DNA of 64,000 bases from Oreohelix idahoensis. Taxonomy: Eukaryota > Mollusca > Gastropoda > Stylommatophora > Oreohelicidae. Made by a program: the position numbers and the translations under genes. How positions within the stretch are numbered: the stretch's first letter is position 1; every line of letters starts with the position of its first letter. The stretch lies in contig JAMPIV010019845.1 in the NCBI GenBank assembly GCA_024509875.1, positions 62,001-126,000 on the forward strand, written 5' to 3'. Below the pieces are notes generated by a model that was not told where the DNA came from, ran no database searches, and saw nothing but the letters and a program-made list of their open reading frames with translations. Shown here one piece after another: positions 51,588-62,090 of the stretch.

Positions 51588-51611
51588 AAGGGGGGTGGGG
51601 GGGGGGGGGGG
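51587..51611 (+). promoter_or_regulatory. Polypurine tract
   Basis: AAAAGGGGGGT followed by 15 G, four bases before the 3' LTR, the expected site for plus-strand priming. The exact G count may be unreliable. Confidence 0.8.
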
Positions 51612-51615
51612 CACT

Positions 51616-53768
51616 TGTCACGTGACCGATAATCTATTTTACCATCTTGTCCATAATTTGATTACTTTTTAAATGTCCTGGTTTTCCTCGTCATTTTGTA
51701 TTTTCTTTTTCTTTCATTTTCTACCTTCGTGGCCAAACTTTTTCACCTTCTCAAACCCCACCCGAGGTTTGGTTACGTTCCGGCCTGTAGCGGTCAGCGA
51801 ACGATAATATTATCTAAGCCGCACCTGGTCTGACCAGGGGAATATCTCTTACGTTTAAAGCCTTTGATCACGAGCGAAAGGGTCCCTGTGTTTGGCTTCC
51901 AGAACGCTGCTTCGGATCATAATATTATGCATCCTGGAAACAGGGGGAGACAAACCCGCGGTCAGTCTTTGGGTTTTTGCCCTTAGACAAGATAGAGCAT
52001 AATGTTATGCATTTCTCTACCTGGGGAACTTTCGCACGATTTCTGTTGTCTTACTCTAGATTACGTCTTTCGCCGAACTTCTGTAGAAATATGCAGGCCA
52101 GGTGTCCGGGGGAGCGTCCCTTGTGATCTATAAGAGTAGACTGGTTTTAATAGACAAAGACATTCGTAAATTTTCCTGGCCCGTAGATGACCATCATGAG
52201 ATAAGGCAAACTTTAACACAGTACTAGAATGTGTTTGCCTATGTTCTAGTCATTTTCGGGTTTCAGGGAGACCGAATCGCTAGAGCAGACTTCAGTCAGG
52301 CAAAGAAAGTCATATACTCTTCGATCTAGAGGGTTTCTGTATACATCTAGCAACGAATCGTCAACCCCGTTCCTGAATCAAAACCCCTTTTTTTGTCAAC
52401 GCCTAGTTAAGCTCACGCAGTGCAACGGAGCTAACGCAAAATCTGGAATCGCCAAACGCAGTAGTAGTTCTCTACTCGCCTATTGGATTACCAGCCAGAG
52501 CATTGCGGCTTCCAGAATATCCAACCCGCTCAGCATGCCTATAGCAGAATTCCATATCACCCGCCTTTTTTGTGCCTAAACGGGGCACTCAGCAAACCAC
52601 AGCCAAACCAGTTTAAACAGGATTTACAGCCAAGCGGAGCCTTGCGCCGGATAAGCGCGCCTGGGTCTCTTTGTCCTCATGTGACTTCTTCTGGTGTATT
52701 TTCTGGATACTTAAAACCTCGCACGTATGAGCAGCCATCTATGGACAGAGTTCCAGCCCCCCTCTCGCGAGTAGCGGTCACCAACGATAGCGCCTATACA
52801 GTGATTTTATTCAGGTTAATTCCATCACCGATGGCGGATATATACGAAAAAACCACTTACTGGAGCTATTCCCCTTGGTCCCCGAAAGCGGACAGGCTGT
52901 CGCTAAGTTCATTCAGTTGGTCTGCAGGAGATAAACAGCGTCCCCCAGCCCACCTCGCGCCAGTAGGGGGGAGTCACCAATGATAGTGCCAACAAGGACA
53001 GTTTTGTAGGCATAGTCCCTCACGAAGGATCTACAAGTAACACACTGTCTGGACTATTTCATCTGGTCCCCAAAAACGGACGGACTGCCACGCAGTTTAT
53101 TCATTTTGGTAAACAGAAGGTAAATAGTCTTCCAGCCCACCTCACACCAGTAGGGAGGAATCACCAATGATAGCGCCTATACAGTGATTTTATTCAGGTT
53201 AATTCCATCACCGATGGAGGATATATACGAAAAAACCACTTACTGGAGCTATTTCATATGGTCCCGAAAACGGACGGGCTGACACTCAGTTATTTCATCT
53301 CTCTGTGTTCTACAGGTTTTTTATAAATGGTGATCTGTGTGTGTGGTTGTTGGTGTATATGATTATTGATGACTATTGATGATTAGTTGATTATTGATGT
53401 AATTTTATGTTGTTGTGATGATATGCATTAATTCCATGCTTTTTCTTCTTTAATAAAGTTTACACCTTTATTAATACGCTGTTCACGACCTTTCCATCCA
53501 TATTTGTATTTTTAGCTCTTTACTAGAATCTCTATGTATGATAAGAGAAAAGAGTGAGAGCAGGAGATGCTTAGACAGTGAAAAGTGAGTTGAGGCTTGG
53601 AGAGAGAGATCATTTTGGTAAATCTTCTTCCAGGTTGTCTCAAGTCCATCTCCTGTTTACACCTTTCTGTGTGTGTAATCTATAACTCTGTCAGTCCACT
53701 ATCCCTTGTCGATTTCACTACTATTGTCCAACTCGACAAATACTCTACACTCAAACTCAACCACGACA
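51616..53768 (+). mobile_element. 3' LTR of the gag-only LTR retrotransposon
   Basis: 2153 bp, TGTCACGTGACC to CCACGACA. Collinear with 46852-48704 plus an extra 302 bp (51925-52226). The flanks of the whole element share ATAT (46847-46850 and 53769-53772), a possible 4-bp target duplication. AATAAAG recurs at 53451-53457. A frame of about 150 residues lies inside both LTRs (47469-47918 and 52483-52983), differing by one base in a T run. Confidence 0.92.
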
Positions 53769-55036
53769 ATATGTTCCCACTGATGTCAATAATTGATCCT
53801 CCTTCCATAGTCTTAGACAGGTTTTTATTTATTATTAGTTTGTCTCTAGGCCCTGGACTGCGGCGGGGGACCTAGAGCAAGCACTCACTTGTCGTAATCA
53901 TTTTTCATGATATGGCAGTATCAATCACTCAAAATATTAAATAAACAAGATAAATGCTTTCTGGCCTTACCACAATTCAGAATTGAGAACACAGTTACTT
54001 AGGACTAGCAAAACTCAGCTGAGCTGCTGGCTAGAGTATGGCGTCCCACTGAATTTTATTTATTATTTCCTGGAAAACACCACTAGCAGTCAAGAACTGT
54101 GTTACTGGACAGTCTTCTTTAAAATGGCACAAATGTGCGTCTCTTTCTTGCTAATATAAAAATGCGTAGGCCAATCAGATCGGAAGACTAAGCTTTTCAA
54201 TTTAAATTTTGAAAATAAAGTCAAAAGTACATCTCCATTTTTCAAATGTACGTCGGTCACATTTTATCTTTTCCCAAAATTTCACTTGGTTTTTGGACCA
54301 ACTACATGCAAAACCTACACAAACCTGCCTCCTAAGTTATTTTTAGCCACTATCTCCCAACTTTCCCCTCTAGTTCAATGCAGTTTGATTTTTGCATTTC
54401 TAGGGCTCAAGGACACCAAAACGTAGCTTTTGTGAAGTATGCACAGAAAACTGTTCGCCAGTCTGATGTGAACAATACAGTCTTTCGTCAATATCTTCCG
54501 TGTTATCTGTCCGTCTGTATAATTAAAAGTATATTATTTCTCTGCTCAAGATGGGCTATCAAACTAGCTAGGTTTTATTTTCATAACTTTATTATTAAAG
54601 AAAAACCTACTTTTCTCAAGGTTAGTTTTTGAAATTTGTTTTCGAACCTTCTCCACGGCGTTTGCCGCTGAATTCAAATAAAACAACCAAGTACCATAAA
54701 ACGTCCAAGATATGACTGTTTCTAACAAGAGCCAAGGTTGTTTTTCTACCAATTTCTTACATTGTGTCAACTAGTGGCGTGAATTTTTTTCCTTAAACTA
54801 CAACTTGCGTCTTTTTGCCTTTTGGGTTCAAACACGTGTTCAGTCATATTTTTCCTTTTTATATCTCCGTTTTGTCTGCATGTCTAACTAGTTAGTTTGA
54901 ATGGCGGTAGGAACCGCGGGCGTAGGTGAAGAAGTCATGGCATATCTTACGTATATTTTTATCCCTACATTTTATCTTACCCGTTATCTTTATAATTGGA
55001 GATATTTTAACGTTGTATCACGGTAATTTCACCACA
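53769..55036. other. Right flank of the LTR element, unassigned
   Basis: AT-rich sequence with no recognised gene. It ends TTTCACCACA just before AAGGG of the resumed satellite. Confidence 0.4.
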
Positions 55037-55242
55037 AAGGGTAGTAAATAAAATATTAAAACACAAATAAATAACAGATGTAATACAGCAATGGTAGTAA
55101 ATAAAATATTAAAACACAAATAAATAACAGATTTAATACAGCAATGGTAGTAAATAAAATATTAAAACACAAATAAATAACAGATTTAATACAGCAATGG
55201 TAGTAAATAAAATATTAAAACACAAATAAATAACAGATTTAA

Positions 55243-55381
55243 CTCTTACTATCCGGCAAGCCCCGTGAAGTGGCGCGGGTTTAGTACCAATTTTACGGCT
55301 CGCCCCGTGAAGTGGCGCGCGACGGTAACGATAGCTAAACTAGCGCGTAAAAACGCGGTTTTAGCTCACGTATAGTAAGAG
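55243..55381. mobile_element. TTAA-flanked MITE, copy 1
   Basis: The ends CTCTTACTAT and ATAGTAAGAG are inverted, with TTAA on both sides (55239-55242, 55382-55385), the piggyBac-type target. The inside has two direct copies of GCCCCGTGAAGTGGCGCG. GC-rich compared with the satellite. Confidence 0.88.
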
Positions 55382-55544
55382 TTAATACATCAAGGGTAAT
55401 AAACAAAATATTAAAACACAAATAAATAACAGATTTAATACAGCAATGGTAGTAAATAAAATATTAAAACACAAATAAATAACAGATTTAATACAGCAAT
55501 GGTAGTAAATAAAATATTAAAACACAAATAAATAACAGATTTAA

Positions 55545-55683
55545 CTCTTACTATCCGGCAAGCCCCGTGAAGTGGCGCGGGTTTAGTACCAATTTTACGG
55601 CTCGCCCCGTGAAGTGGCGCGCGATGGTAACGATAGCTAAACTAGCGCGTAAAAACGCGGTTTTAGCTCAGGTATAGTAAGAG
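55545..55683. mobile_element. TTAA-flanked MITE, copy 2
   Basis: Identical to copy 1 except for two bases seen (C/T in GCGCGA.GG and C/G before GTATAG). TTAA lies on both sides (55541-55544, 55684-55687). Arose by duplication of a 302-bp block rather than by a second insertion. Confidence 0.88.
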
Positions 55684-56533
55684 TTAATACATCAAGGGTA
55701 GTAAATAAAATATTAAAACACAAATAAATAACAGATTTAATACAGCAATGGTAGTAAATAAAATATTAAAACACAAATAAATAACAGATTTAATACAGCA
55801 AGGGTAGTAAATAAAATATTAAAACACAAATAAATAACAGATTTAATACAGCAAGGGTAGTAAATAAAATATTAAAACACAAATAAATAACAGATTTAAT
55901 ACAGCAATGGTAGTAAATAAAATATTAAAACACAAATAAATAACAGATTTAATACAGCAATGGTAGTAAATAAAATACTAAAACACAAATAAATAACAGA
56001 TTTAATACAGCAAGGGTAGTAAATACCACTTTTCTTTACTGTAAATAATTTTGTTTGTTTGTATGAACACTTTCCATTCTATAAAAACTGACTTTGATCT
56101 TACAATTCTTGCCTTTGTTATTGTTGATTAGAAGTGACCTCATTGCACTCCGAGCAAACCCACAGGTGCTCCCTCAGCAAATGTCGAAGGCATGAATGTT
56201 AATTGTTCCTGTAGCACACTGGTTGTATACACGCCTGACACATCCTCTAATACGTTTATCCCTGCCCGTCTTACGTTTGATGCCAAATTCCAGCAATCTT
56301 AGCCTTGATTATTCATCTATTGCAGTGTCATTCTCTAATAGGTGATCATTAATTGCCCTCAGTATCTCTCCCTTATTCATATCCAATGCACCCTCTATGG
56401 GTGCTCTTGAGGCTAGTCTGTCAGCTCTGTCATTGCTGCATACCCCTACATGACCAGGACAGTAGATCCACACCAGTTCCTGAAGATCTGAGGCGTTTAT
56501 GGAGGCTTTCCATTCATGCAGCAGCCATCTATA

Positions 56534-57753
56534 CTGAAGCACATTAAAAACGCACCACTATTATATATACTGATGCCGAGAAGCTGGCAAAAAAAAGTGT
56601 GGGAATGGATTTTCCCCGTGTTTGCCATGAGGTAGAGAGCGAATGGCTGCTGGAATGGAAAGTGCAAGATTCAACCCATGGGTGTGTGTACAGACTACAT
56701 GAAAACGATGAAAGTTACACGTGCAACACGATTCTCAACAGCTATGACCCTGAAAATGTGTACGCGTTGTGGCAGTATACTCGGTATAAAAAGGCCGTTG
56801 AGACAAAACACCCAGTACATGTGCTTGAAATGCCACGGCTATCTGAAAACGACCGCCAACGAGCCATTGGTATGTTGGAGACCGGAATGAGCTCGCGGCC
56901 CATTGCCAGAAGGATGAATTGCCACCACAGCACTATTGTACGTCTCAATGAACGTTACGGAACCACTGGCAGTGCCCGGGATAGACTTCGGAGTGGCCAA
57001 CCACGAGTTACTACCCCTGCGCAAGATCGTCATATTGTGCTGAGTCACCTAAGGAATTGACTCTCCCGGCAAGTCAAACAGCAAGAGCAATAGTGGGTAG
57101 ACATGGGCAAGTCTCTCGAATGACAGTCATACGACGACTCAGAGATACAGGCCTTACTGCAAGATGACCTTATGTTGGGCCAAACTTGAATCACAGACAT
57201 CGTTAGCAGCGCCTGCAATGGGCAGAGCAACATATCAGATGAACTAGACTGCAGTGGAATGCTGTCCTATTCACAGACGAGAACAGATTCAACATATCCT
57301 TTGCAGATGGACGTATGCGGATTTAGCGACGGTGTGAAGAGCGCTTTGCAGATTGCTGTGTCAACCGATTTCGAGGTGGCAGTATTCACATTTGGCGAGG
57401 ATTCAGTTTTCCCCATCGCTTGCCTCTTCACGTCTTCCGTGGAAATGTTAATGCTGTGACATATCGAGATGAGGTTCTGGATGCACTGGTTGCTCCTGCG
57501 TTCACAATTTATCCAGACTTGCAGCTTCTCCAGCAGGATAACGCATGTGCATTTTTTTGTATTTTTGGTTTTCTCCCTTGCCTGCACAGAATGCAATGAA
57601 TTTCATAACAATCAAATGTACAAATTAATGACCAGCATGGATTCATAGGAAAATGAATAAAGATTCCAAATATGTAAACTTGTACACACTTATATTTACA
57701 TTTCACACTCTGTTCCTGGATTATACAGGTGGTGCGTTTTTAATGTGCTTCAG
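56534..57753 (+). mobile_element. Tc1/mariner element, 1220 bp, inserted in the LINE
   Basis: The ends CTGAAGCACATTAAAAACG and CGTTTTTAATGTGCTTCAG are exact inverses over at least 25 bp. TA flanks both sides (56532-56533, 57754-57755). Removing it rejoins the two parts of the RNase H region. It is shorter than intact elements because the transposase 3' end is deleted. Confidence 0.93.
56830..57580 (+). pseudogene. Tc1-like transposase, truncated
   Basis: ATG at 56830 starts MPRLSENDRQRAIGMLETGM. The helix-turn-helix region (SSRPIARRMNCHHSTIVRLN, then RSGQPRVTTP) is intact. A stop at 57058 and a frameshift follow, and the next frame continues TARAIVGRHGQVSRMTVIRR, then VLFTDENRF (first catalytic D) and LLQQDNA (second D). 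At least four stops interrupt it; two are TGA after AGA and fit CpG decay of CGA codons. After the second D the homology ends abruptly at about 57546, so the third acidic residue is missing. Intact relatives have about 340 residues. Not functional. Confidence 0.88.
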
Positions 57754-58240
57754 TATATTTAGGACCTTCTGAAGCATGGACTAAGAGTCTAACACAATAA
57801 CTGCCCTTACGGCTGCAGTAGCTGCCTCTACCTCCATTCTCATGCCAGAGGTTGTTATCGTGTAACGATTCTGCCCTTTACTCTAGCAGAGAAGCTCTAA
57901 CATGACTTCTCACCAAGGATTGCAGACCCATCAGTGTACACAATGGCTTCATTATCCCTGACATGATCATGTATTAGCTGATTAATTTCCAGCTCTGTTT
58001 TCCTACTGCTCCAAGTTCTGCACTCTCTGCCAAGGCTGATGATGACTTGCTGGTAGTTCGTCAGTTCTCACCTGACTTACTCCACTCTTTCCCCTTGAAT
58101 ATATTTTCACCTGTGGTCACCTGTCTAGTAGTTTCCTGCCTGCGCCATCCATGACATCCCCCTCTTTATTCTTGCTCCTTTGATGTCAGCTATGTTCCCA
58201 TGCATGGGATGCCTGTTGCCTGTGGTTACTCGCATATAGG

Positions 58241-58485
58241 CTTTTGCCTGGTGTAGTGACACAGGACCAAACTCTTTGGACAGTAAATTATAATTCTCAC
58301 TGGATTTTAGCTGTGTAAAATGACTGGATTTGAGCCATAAAAATCAATTCTTTCTGGAATATATACCACGGAAAATAACTTCTCACTTAAATTTCACCAT
58401 AAAAAGTGAACCACAGTGAAACCTGCTTTAACACCATTGGTAGAAAGTCAGTCTGAACAAATTTCATTAGTTGGAGTGAGGGCAT
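58241..58485. other. Unassigned sequence
   Basis: Short stretch between the LINE remnant and the SINE. Nothing is recognised. Confidence 0.3.
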
Positions 58486-58499
58486 ATAGGAAGACAAGA

Positions 58500-58753
58500 T
58501 GGGAGCCGCGCTGGTGTAATGGCTTCGGCGTTGTACTGGCGACCAGGTGTTCATGGTTCAAACCCGGGCGTCGGCGTTTGAAGAAATGTTTACGGCCGGA
58601 AATTTGACTGAATAGCCTGAACGGCTCCTGTGATAAACCCTCTGTGGATGGGAAGGAGCAAAGCTCCTGACCGGGTTGGAAGGAAAGACCTCAGGTTCCC
58701 CAGCCTCGCAATGATATGTCATTGGGCCGAAGGGCTGAAAGCCCAAGTGCCGC

Positions 58754-58787
<34 letters not shown>
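58500..58787 (+). mobile_element. tRNA-derived SINE, complete, young
   Basis: ATAGGAAGACAAGA occurs exactly on both sides (58486-58499 and 58788-58801). A box TGGTGTAATGG (58512-58522) and B box GGTTCAAACCC (58555-58565) form a good Pol III promoter. The central block contains CCTGAACGGCTCCTG, shared with the 22500-22793 SINE. The 3' half differs and ends in about 30 A. The exact duplication and long A tail indicate a recent insertion. Confidence 0.95.
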
Positions 58788-58790
<3 letters not shown>

Positions 58791-58818
58791 GGAAGACAAG
58801 ACGAAAGTATCAGCATCT

Positions 58819-59066
58819 CTGTTTCTTTATTCATAGGCCGACTGCCGGCATTGGTGTAGCTGGCGAGTCCTTTTTAGGGCAAGTCCTTTTCAGGGCTTCA
58901 GGCTAGCAGATGGATAATGTTAATCCTTTTCAGAATTTATCAACACATCACTTCAGTTAACAGAGTTCACTTATTTTTGACTGGCAATTTGCGCTCTGAT
59001 ATAACCAAATAGGTTGAAAGGGACGTGGCTTGCCACAAGAAGGCAAAACCCACAAACTAAAGAAAA
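58819..59066 (+). mobile_element. Short retroposon with histone-type stem-loops (copy 2)
   Basis: AAAGTATCAGCATCT occurs exactly on both sides (58804-58818, 59067-59081), so this 248-bp segment was inserted by retroposition. The A-rich end (AAAGAAAAAAA) sets the plus orientation. In that sense it carries adjacent hairpins AGTCCT-TTTT-AGGGC (58866-58880) and AGTCCT-TTTC-AGGGCT (58882-58897), and a decayed third (CCTTTTCAG near 58929). The shape, a 6-bp stem with a 4-nt U-rich loop, is that of the histone mRNA 3' stem-loop. No coding capacity. Confidence 0.8.
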
Positions 59067-59199
59067 AAAGTATCAGCATCTAATCAAACGCTGGCCCAGT
59101 TTAGTCAGACTGACTGATAAAAAGTATATAAGGCCGCTTCTGACACACTTCAAAAACTTCCAGAATTCACATCAAGCACACACAGCTGAAAAGATGGCA

Positions 59200-60360
59200 A
59201 ACTTACTAGCACCTGTGATAAGCTACAAGACACAGTCCTTGTGGTGACATGGATATTGGATAGAAAATAATAGATATAGTTCCCAGAACTGGAGAAGAGA
59301 ACTGGTGAACAAGATGTAGGGATGACACAGGACAAGTCAGGTAGTTAACTGCACAATTCTTGATGGTAGATGTAGAAGAGAGCTGTGAAGTAAGTCACCT
59401 TCTCCCTAGATCTATCTTATGCTCCAAGGGTATCTCTATTAATAGTTGATGTGAAATGCAGGTCATTAATTATCTCTACCAATTCAGAATATTAAATAAA
59501 TCTCTAAGTTTCCACACAATAACAAAATTTTGAACAGAAACTGGAATTTAACAAAATCACTCAACTGTGATTTATAAAATATATTTGTACATTTTTTTTT
59601 TTTAACATACGCCCGCTATTTCTCGAGGCGAAATCTCAGGTTAGTATATCTAACCTGAGACTGATTTTACGTGAGTATCCTATTTTTCCTGTACGCTGAC
59701 AAGTGTCCTCTCGCCATTCAGGCAGATACTCGCCGTCTTCGGAGAGTTGTACATTTATTAACTAAAATAGAAGTTTTGCGATTACTGCAGATATGTATTT
59801 ATACAAATCACAAGTTGGAAAATTATAAGGTGTCAATGTCTTTTTTTCATTATTTCGGGCATTTGCTGACCTGGATCTTGTTTCTTCAAAGTAATGATTA
59901 CTTATCTAATTCAAGTCCTTTCACTGCAGACACTTCTCATCACACATCATGTGTTATGTCCAAGGTACTTAATCCACCTGGACAGGTAGCCACAATGCTA
60001 CTATCCAGCGAATGCAGAGGTGGTCCTTGAATCACACACTGCAGTCTTTTATGCTTCTTATCAGAAGCTTTTGTTGTGACTCTCTCGGATAAGAACCTGA
60101 AACATATGCACAGATTATGGTATCTGTTTCCTATCACCAAGACGATCCTCCGATGATGATGGGCCACTATTGATCAGAATCCTCATTTAGACAACACAGT
60201 CCATGAGGTCGTGGTCATATCAATCAAAGAAGTACGTCCGTCATACAATCAATAAAATAAATCAATAGACTTTAGACATCATTTACAAATTTTTCTAAAT
60301 TCTGTTTTGATTACTCCCCTTTGGTCCTAAGTAATGCCAAAGTGGTTTCCCTTAACGATA
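59200..60360 (+). repeat. Dispersed repeat R1100, copy B
   Basis: Collinear with 17430-18735, from TGGTGACATGGATATTGGAT to ATGCCAAAGTGGTTTCCCTTA. A TATA-like word with start-site spacing (GTATATAAGG, 59127) lies just upstream, but promoter function is only a guess. Interrupted by a SINE fragment at 59595-59746. Confidence 0.75.
59595..59746 (-). mobile_element. 5'-truncated SINE with a 10-bp target duplication
   Basis: TTGTACATTT flanks it (59585-59594 and 59747-59756). The sequence matches the 3' half of the 22500-22793 SINE (CTCTCGCCATTC, GTATCC, CGCCCGCTATT), with its poly-A end as a T-run at the left. The tRNA head is missing. Confidence 0.85.
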
Positions 60361-60439
60361 TTACATCAACAAAATTTTAATTGAACGAAAGAAGCAGTGG
60401 AAGAAGAAGAGGAGGAATAAGAAGAAGACAAACTCTTTG

Positions 60440-60530
60440 GCATCCAGCATTTAATAGCTAAGCCCTGAAAAGGACTTATAGCTAGTATTGCGCAGTCCTG
60501 ACAAGGACTTCTAGCTGTGTCTTGCTGTTC
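60440..60530 (-). repeat. Fragment with two histone-type hairpins (copy 3)
   Basis: On the minus strand AGTCCT-TGTC-AGGACT (60509-60494) and AGTCCT-TTTC-AGGGCT (60476-60461) repeat the layout of copy 1. Flanking similarity is limited to short words such as CTAGC and TTA. Confidence 0.55.
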
Positions 60531-61319
60531 AGGATTGTTCAGGTTATATTCAGTTTGGAAACCAATTTCAGTTATCAGCACAGGGTTTAGAGTACCAAAA
60601 TACAAGTTAACATACCCTTCAGACACTGTATTTATGGAACTGAGTTTATCACTTATGTAAGTCTGCTCACAAGCAGGTCAGCTTTTGTTTTTCTCAGATA
60701 TGGGCTGTGGCTATTCTGACAAAATCATGATTTCCTCATCAAATTCCAAAGATAATGATTTTCCACTGCCAAACTACTTGTATTCATAGTTGCTGTTCAA
60801 ATCCCGAAAAGAATTATTCTGTTCAGGGCATTAACCATATAGTTATAGCAGAATTTCTGGTGTGCGATTCATAATTCATCATTAAGACACTAGTTTACAT
60901 GGCAATTCCAGAGTGTCTTGCCTGTTTCTCTACAGTCCTCAAAGTGAAGTTGTGTCTGGATGGTTCCTATCTTTGAACATGCAACACAGAAATTTGTGAA
61001 TAGAAAGGCGCACTTGAAGTATATAATTCCAGTGGTTAGAAGAACAACGCTGCATACCTGACAGAAGTATTGTAAATTCATGTGTAGGTGAATAAAGTCT
61101 AAATCTGTCCACTAACACAGTAAAATCAGGTGACAGTGCTATCTACTCATCGGGAAAGCCATCAACTATCCGCCTATCAAAACTGAACTGTAGTGCTAGT
61201 ACCCAACAGATAAGTTGTATTTGGTACTTGAGAAACAAAATCAAAGTCACCAAGGCCACAAATTCACAATGAAACAGTGACTAACTGATAGTATATTATT
61301 TTTGAAGCTTGTGTAATTA
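60531..61319. other. Unassigned sequence
   Basis: No recognised gene, RNA or element. Confidence 0.35.
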
Positions 61320-61761
61320 TGAGTATGTATCCATCTACATTCTAACTACATAATTATTAAAGTGTATTGATGATATACCTTATAAACTGTAGTTGTTAAT
61401 TCTATTCAAATTCCAGTTATTAATTCTAAATTTATGCTGTGTGTCGGTACGGAATAGTTAACGAGCTGCACTTACATCACTTACTAGAGCATTGGTTAGA
61501 TCAGGGTTCAGCAACCAGTCAATTATGATCTACCAGTAGATCCCAGTAGATGATCAGGTAGATTTTTAGGCGAATGCAGGGCAAAAACCGGGACTAGACC
61601 TCTCCTTCCAGCATTTACAATCGGCAATTAAAATTGCAGTGTCCCTGCATCAAAGTTAGATTTCCTGCATTCCCAATGAAAACTCTCGACATGGATACTA
61701 AAATATATTCATGAACTGCATGAGATAGGAACACGATCTTTTCTTTGTAAGGTTCATTATC

Positions 61762-61835
<74 letters not shown>

Positions 61836-62090
61836 CTTAAAATCTCTATCTCGCGTGCGCGCACACACACACATGGTAGTAGATAGCGCAGTGTTACTAA
61901 GGTAGATTCCAAAAGCTCAAGAGTTGCCGACCCCTGGGTTAGATCTAGCGAGAAGGTGACTTACATTACAGTTCTCTTTCTACAGCTACCACCTAGATCT
62001 GTGCGGTTAACTACCTATCTATCCTGTGCCATCCCCTACCTCTACTTCACCAGCTCTCTTCTTGACTTTCTGGGAATTATTCCAATCATC
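61320..62090 (-). repeat. Dispersed repeat R1100, copy C (partial)
   Basis: Reverse complement similarity to copies A and B: GTCTAGCGAGAAG.TGACTTAC, CAGTTCTCTT.TACAGCTA and GTGCAGCTCGTTA blocks. Interrupted by the hAT MITE at 61502-61936, which landed inside the repeat. Confidence 0.7.
61502..61936. mobile_element. hAT-type MITE with a very long C run
   Basis: GGTTAGAT flanks it exactly (61494-61501, 61937-61944). The ends CAGGGTTCAGCAACC and AGTTGCCGACCCCTG are imperfect inverted repeats. The inside has AGTAGATC words, a run of about 70 C (61762-61834, one T) and a CA run (61862-61874). Non-coding. Confidence 0.88.

Larger units (their letters stand above)
55037..56027. repeat. 53-bp satellite, right block, with a higher-order repeat
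   Basis: The same unit as 45590-45836, about 13 copies. Two copies of a 139-bp MITE sit at the same position of a unit, 302 bp apart (139 + 4 + 3 x 53), so MITE and satellite were amplified together. Confidence 0.95.
56290..58240 (-). pseudogene. LINE RNase H region split by a Tc1 element
   Basis: Minus strand. From about 57945 it reads EAIVYTDGSAILGE (first catalytic D of RNase H), then after a frameshift MRMEVEAATAAVRAVIVLDS (catalytic E and D). Beyond the Tc1 insertion, at 56520-56309, it reads YRWLLHEWKASINASDLQEL and then WIYCPGHVGVCSNDRADRLA, the last motif (H and D). Upstream sequence to about 58240 is probably decayed LINE. Frameshifts and stops make it dead. The family differs from the RTE-like copies, which lack RNase H. 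Confidence 0.8.

Noticed and set aside
45837..55036. A single 9.2-kb LTR retrotransposon with AAGGG duplication
   Set aside because: The outer ends are not direct repeats of each other, so they are not LTRs. The clear LTR pair lies inside, at 46852-48704 and 51616-53768.
58500..58570. tRNA gene
   Set aside because: A and B boxes are present, but no cloverleaf acceptor pairing was found and the segment is the head of a SINE with tail and target duplication. The same holds for 22730-22793, 18242 and 42612.
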